From the NCBI GenBank assembly GCA_910583885.1, contig CAJUAC010000001.1, positions 33,900 through 97,899 of the forward strand: a stretch of 64,000 bases of DNA. Direction: 5' to 3'. How positions within the stretch are numbered: position 1 is the stretch's first letter; the number at the start of each line of letters is the position of its first letter. The notes below the pieces were generated by a model. That model was not told the origin of the DNA and made no database searches. It saw nothing but the letters and a program-made list of their open reading frames with translations. The position numbers and the translations under genes are program-made. Positions 60,695 through 64,000 of the stretch are shown here, piece after piece. This DNA comes from an uncultured Oscillospiraceae bacterium (GTDB lineage: Bacteria; Bacillota; Clostridia; Oscillospirales; Oscillospiraceae).

Positions 60695-62824
60695 TTACAT
60701 CAGCGGATCCAGGTTCAGCACCGGGTGCCCCTTCTCGGTAATGAAGTTCATCAGCTCCTCGGGGTCGGAGGTGATGGTCTCATCGCCGACCATGTCACAG
60801 AAATTGTCAATCCCCAGCAGCTCCTTGGCGGTGGCATTCAGCCGCACCGCCACGTCATCCTTGAGCTCCTTGGGCATCCAGACGATGCGGGCAATGCCGC
60901 CCTCGGCGGCGGCGAACTTCTTGCTGGCGATGAAGTGGCGGCCGTGGCCCATGAAGCCGGGGGTCTGGACACCGCCGCCAGTCATGGAGGCCAGCTCACC
61001 GAAGGTCATGCCGGTGGGGGTCATGCCCTTGTATTCGCGGTTGCAGATCACCAGGCCGTTGGAGATGGGCTCAATGCCGCAGATGCACTCGAAGCAGCCG
61101 CAGCTGGTCATGGGGTCCTCCATGATGGAATAGAGGCTCACGTGCTCCACCGCGCCCTGGGTGGCGGCATGGACCATGCGGTCCACGTCGGGGTAATAGC
61201 CCTTCTTCTCGTCGGTGCAGCCCTCCTTGCTGATGGGCTGGCAGGGGCCGGCGTCGTTGAGCTCCTTGGTGGCCTTGGCGTCCAGCCAGCTCACCGCGCC
61301 GCACAGGCCCAGCCGCTCCGGCGTGACCACACAGCAGTGGCTGGGGGCGAAGGACTGGCAGAGGATGCAGGTGTAGAACTTTTCCACGCTCTCATCTGTC
61401 ATGGAGCTGAGGCGGTCGTCCCGGGCATTGTAGGCGGGCATGGCCTCCTCGTTGAGGATACGGGCGGCCTTTTCAGGATCTGTGACCAGTGTGACCTGGC
61501 ACTTATCCACCACCGCGTCGAACTCATCCATAATCATATGGTAGAGCACCTCGCCGAAATGCTTCATGCGCAGGCCCTTGTCATAGGCGTCGTTGGAGAT
61601 ACGGATGCGGAACTGGTTGCGCTGGCCGGTGTGCATCACACCCTCCATGTAGTTGAACCAGGCGTGGATTTTCCGCTCAATGACGGACTCGAAATCCTTC
61701 TGCATCTTCGCTCCGGCGACCTCGATGTAGGTAGCCAGGGCATACTCGGTCTCGCCGCTGTCGATGTCCGGGCCGTCGATGGTGATCTTGTGATCTTCCA
61801 CCTCCTCCATGCCCCGCGTTGTGACCAGCTCACAGGTGGTATTCTTGCTGGACCAGAACTCCACCTTCATATCCGCCTTGCGGATGATCTCGCCCTCGAA
61901 GGCGGCGGCAAAGGCCACAGGGATGGGCAGCTCCTTGACCTTGATCTTGATATTGCGCAGGGCCAGGGAGTGCTTGACGGTCTCCTCGTGGTGCAGGACA
62001 GCCTCCAGCGCGCCGGGGACCTGGAGCTCACCGATATCCTGGTCCACAATAACGGGGAAGCCCAGGGCGATGGCGCCAGCGCCAGCGGAGACGACTACCT
62101 CGTTGAGGGGCCCGAAGGTGTTGACAAAGGCGGGGACGCGCTCCTTGGTGTACTTGAGCAGGCCAGCCAGGTCGCCGGCCTGGATGTTGCCGAAGATCAG
62201 CGCGGCACGGATGGCGACGGTGACAACGTGGATCACGCTGGTGACATCGTGGCCCAGGGGCACCACGCGCAGCTCCAGGCCCATCTTTACCCCCTCGCCG
62301 GCCGCCTGCTCAATGCAGTCGCCGATCATGAAGGTGAGGATGCCCTTGGACTGGTAGTCCTTGACCACCTTGGCCACACTGGCGGCGCTGTCCGCCTTGC
62401 CGATGACCACGGCCACGCCGGGGATATCGCCAGTGACCAGGGGCACGCCCAGGGAGCGGATGATGGGGTCAGGGACAAAGCCGATGCCGGAGTCCTCTGC
62501 GTAGGGGTCGCCGCCGCCTGCGTACTTCAGGCCCTCGATGATCTCCGCGCCCACAGCGGTGGCAAGGCCGGCGTTCAGCGCCTGGCCGATATCGTCCTGA
62601 TTGGTGATGAGGCTCTTGAGGACGCCCACGCAGGCGGGCAGGTCGCCCAGGGTCTTCACCTTCACGCCGGTGGCGGCGTAGATGGTGGGGAAAAAGTAGG
62701 CGGTATCGGGAAAGGCAACAGGGGTGTCGGCGCCGTGCTTGGCAATCGCTTCGTTGACGGCCCCCTCAGTCAGGCCTGCAACAGCATTGGAACCGGCATA
62801 GATCAGATCAGTTAACGCGCTCAT
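60695..62824 (-). CDS. acsB: CO-methylating acetyl-CoA synthase, beta subunit
   Basis: 709 aa, the catalytic subunit that joins CO, a methyl group and CoA. The A-cluster ligands are all present: CILCQSFAPSHCC, then VVTPERLGLCG for the [4Fe-4S] centre, and CGCFECICG for the two Ni sites (Cys-Gly-Cys). Length fits acetogen AcsB (about 730). The ATG at 62824 follows ACAGGAGGTTGTTTTGAT. No corrinoid protein, methyltransferase or CooC-type maturation gene is adjacent, and CooS lies 23 kb away. Confidence 0.96.
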   Translation of the reverse strand: MSALTDLIYAGSNAVAGLTEGAVNEAIAKHGADTPVAFPDTAYFFPTIYAATGVKVKTLGDLPACVGVLKSLITNQDDIGQALNAGLATAVGAEIIEGLKYAGGGDPYAEDSGIGFVPDPIIRSLGVPLVTGDIPGVAVVIGKADSAASVAKVVKDYQSKGILTFMIGDCIEQAAGEGVKMGLELRVVPLGHDVTSVIHVVTVAIRAALIFGNIQAGDLAGLLKYTKERVPAFVNTFGPLNEVVVSAGAGAIALGFPVIVDQDIGELQVPGALEAVLHHEETVKHSLALRNIKIKVKELPIPVAFAAAFEGEIIRKADMKVEFWSSKNTTCELVTTRGMEEVEDHKITIDGPDIDSGETEYALATYIEVAGAKMQKDFESVIERKIHAWFNYMEGVMHTGQRNQFRIRISNDAYDKGLRMKHFGEVLYHMIMDEFDAVVDKCQVTLVTDPEKAARILNEEAMPAYNARDDRLSSMTDESVEKFYTCILCQSFAPSHCCVVTPERLGLCGAVSWLDAKATKELNDAGPCQPISKEGCTDEKKGYYPDVDRMVHAATQGAVEHVSLYSIMEDPMTSCGCFECICGIEPISNGLVICNREYKGMTPTGMTFGELASMTGGGVQTPGFMGHGRHFIASKKFAAAEGGIARIVWMPKELKDDVAVRLNATAKELLGIDNFCDMVGDETITSDPEELMNFITEKGHPVLNLDPLM

Positions 62825-63054
62825 ATCAAAACAACCTCCTGTAAAATTGGTGTCCCGGGGGATACTATCCCTTAATATACCAAAAAGCGGCGGGCTTGTA
62901 TAGCCTTTTCCGGCGCTTTCACAGAAAATTTTCATCCCCCGGCAGGGGATGGCTGCCCGCCCCACAGGCAGCCGCAGCGCCTCGGACTTGCATAACAGTC
63001 GTCGGATTGATGCAATATTTTTTAGCTGCTCTGGAAATTTTAGATTATTTTCTA

Positions 63055-63083
63055 TTGAATATGAAGGACAAATATGATATACT
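63055..63083 (+). promoter_or_regulatory. promoter of the citrate synthase gene
   Basis: TTGAAT and TATACT with a 17-base spacer, 35 bases before the start. Confidence 0.75.
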
Positions 63084-63117
63084 TGCAAAAACAATGTGTT
63101 GGAAAGGAGCGGTGCCC

Positions 63118-64000
63118 ATGATCTGGAATGAAAACCGCGAGAATGCCTACTGTGAGATCACCCCGGCCATCCTGGCGCTGAAGGAGCAGTGGGAAAAGGA
63201 GAACTACATCGACCCCAGGCTCTACAAGGAGTATAACGTCAAGCGCGGCCTCCGGGACGAGGATGGGCGCGGGGTGCTGACGGGCCTGACCCGCGTGGCG
63301 GAGATCCAGTCCTACACCGTCACCCGGGATGAGCACATCCAGCCTGCGGACGGCATCCTCTACTACCGGGGCATCGACTGCCGGGATCTGGTACGGGGCT
63401 CGGAGGCGCGGGGGCGCTTTGCCTTTGAGGAGGCAGCCTACCTGCTGCTGTTCGGCGAGCTGCCCAACCAATACCAGCTCCAGGACTTCTGCGGCCAGCT
63501 GGCCTCCTACCGCACCCTGCCCACCAATTTCTTCCGGGACATCATCATGAAGGCCCCGCCCAAGGACCTGATGAACACCATGCAGCGGGCAATCCTGACA
63601 CTGTACTGCTATGACGACAAGGCCAATGACATCGGCCTGGAGAACGTGCTGCGCCAATGCCTCCAGCTGCTCAGCAACATGCCGGTGCTGGCGATCTACG
63701 CCTACCAGGCCTGGCGGTACAGCCAGGGGGAGAGCCTGTTCATCCATGTGCCCCAGCCGGATATGTCCACAGCGGAGAACTTCCTGTACATGCTGCGGGA
63801 GGACCGGCGCTACACGGAGCTGGAGGCCCGCACCTTGGACGTCGCCCTGGTGCTCCACGCGGACCACGGCGGCGGCAATAACTCCACCTTTACCAACCAC
63901 GTCGTCACCTCCTCCGGCACGGATACCTACTCCGCCGTCGCCGCTGCCATGGCCTCCCTGAAGGGCCCCCGCCACGGCGGCGCCAACAGCAAGGTCATGG
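63118..64000 (+). CDS. gltA: citrate synthase, N-terminal part (runs off the window)
   Basis: 294 residues are visible, in frame to the right edge. YYRGIDCRDLVRG and the active-site His regions LHADHGGGNNST and LKGPRHGGANSKVM identify citrate synthase. An extended N-terminus (MIWNENRENAYCEITPAILA) precedes the core. GAAAGGAGCGGTGCCC lies before the ATG. Together with acetyl-CoA from AcsB it could feed a partial TCA route toward glutamate. It is divergent from acsB. Confidence 0.95.
   Translation, partial: MIWNENRENAYCEITPAILALKEQWEKENYIDPRLYKEYNVKRGLRDEDGRGVLTGLTRVAEIQSYTVTRDEHIQPADGILYYRGIDCRDLVRGSEARGRFAFEEAAYLLLFGELPNQYQLQDFCGQLASYRTLPTNFFRDIIMKAPPKDLMNTMQRAILTLYCYDDKANDIGLENVLRQCLQLLSNMPVLAIYAYQAWRYSQGESLFIHVPQPDMSTAENFLYMLREDRRYTELEARTLDVALVLHADHGGGNNSTFTNHVVTSSGTDTYSAVAAAMASLKGPRHGGANSKVM

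Noticed and set aside
1..64000. CRISPR arrays, tRNA/rRNA genes and transposases
   Set aside because: No regularly spaced repeats, no clover-leaf sequences and no transposase motifs were seen in the intergenic stretches.

Overview
The window looks like a chromosomal segment of a spore-forming anaerobic Clostridia bacterium, most likely an Oscillospiraceae gut-type organism close to Flavonifractor, Intestinimonas or Pseudoflavonifractor. The signs are high GC with strong AGGAGG ribosome sites, a SpoIIE-type phosphatase, a Ni-CO dehydrogenase and an acetyl-CoA synthase, VanW and DUF1934 proteins, S-layer-homology (SLH) proteins and secreted InlB-repeat proteins. The family placement is inference from gene content. 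There are no rRNA genes, tRNA genes, CRISPR arrays or transposases.

Layout. 1-540 is the end of an SLH protein. 605-7706 is a type I restriction-modification operon on the minus strand: a 64-aa Cys/His protein, a leader hairpin, a half-size specificity subunit, hsdM, a full hsdS and hsdR. 8035-10855 holds a FapA/DUF342 protein, a CheX-like protein and a CheY-like receiver. 10927-15167 is a tight operon for cofactor and nucleotide functions (pyridoxal kinase family, thyA, folA, recG). 15271-18198 holds guanine deaminase, a Dabb-domain protein and an unrecognised 360-aa protein. 18304-24440 is a divergent cluster resembling the E. coli ygeW-ygeY-yqeA region: carbamate kinase, a knotted carbamoyltransferase and an M20 hydrolase on one strand, a YheO-type regulator and a fold-type-II PLP enzyme on the other. 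24514-25031 is a pair of small divergent genes around a perfect 31-bp palindrome, followed by thrC.

26489-30203 is an AT-richer accessory island. It has a 57-aa protein, an SLH lipid- or wall-associated protein, a secreted cysteine-peptidase/InlB-repeat protein, a 145-aa unknown, a truncated NPCBM-domain fragment and several long inverted repeats including a MITE-like element. 30228-35595 carries a D,D-carboxypeptidase, VanW, a DEAD-box helicase and an orphan peptide-binding lipoprotein. 35812-39417 is cooS-cooF-FAD/NAD oxidoreductase, a CO-to-NAD(P) electron path. 39505-43735 holds a DUF2284 pair, then murI-DUF1934-argS. 44250-50351 is a complete oligopeptide ABC importer operon with a structured leader. 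50604-53965 has a polysaccharide deacetylase and the metY-metA pair for homocysteine by the O-acetylhomoserine route. The right end has rubrerythrin, an Asn/Gln-rich microprotein, RNase J behind a very structured leader, pyrG, a short spoIIE homologue, a lone acsB, and the start of citrate synthase.

How it fits together. CooS and AcsB in the same 64 kb point to CO/acetyl-CoA (Wood-Ljungdahl-type) metabolism, though the corrinoid and methyl-branch genes are not here. Guanine deaminase and the carbamoyltransferase/carbamate kinase pair suggest catabolism of purines or ureido compounds ending in carbamoyl phosphate and ATP. A dispersed AT-rich palindromic repeat occurs at least five times between genes. 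The most novel-looking items are the RM operon with its extra half specificity subunit, the small divergent gene pair with its operator, the FapA-CheX-CheY module, the secreted InlB/SLH operon, and the structured leaders before oppA and RNase J.
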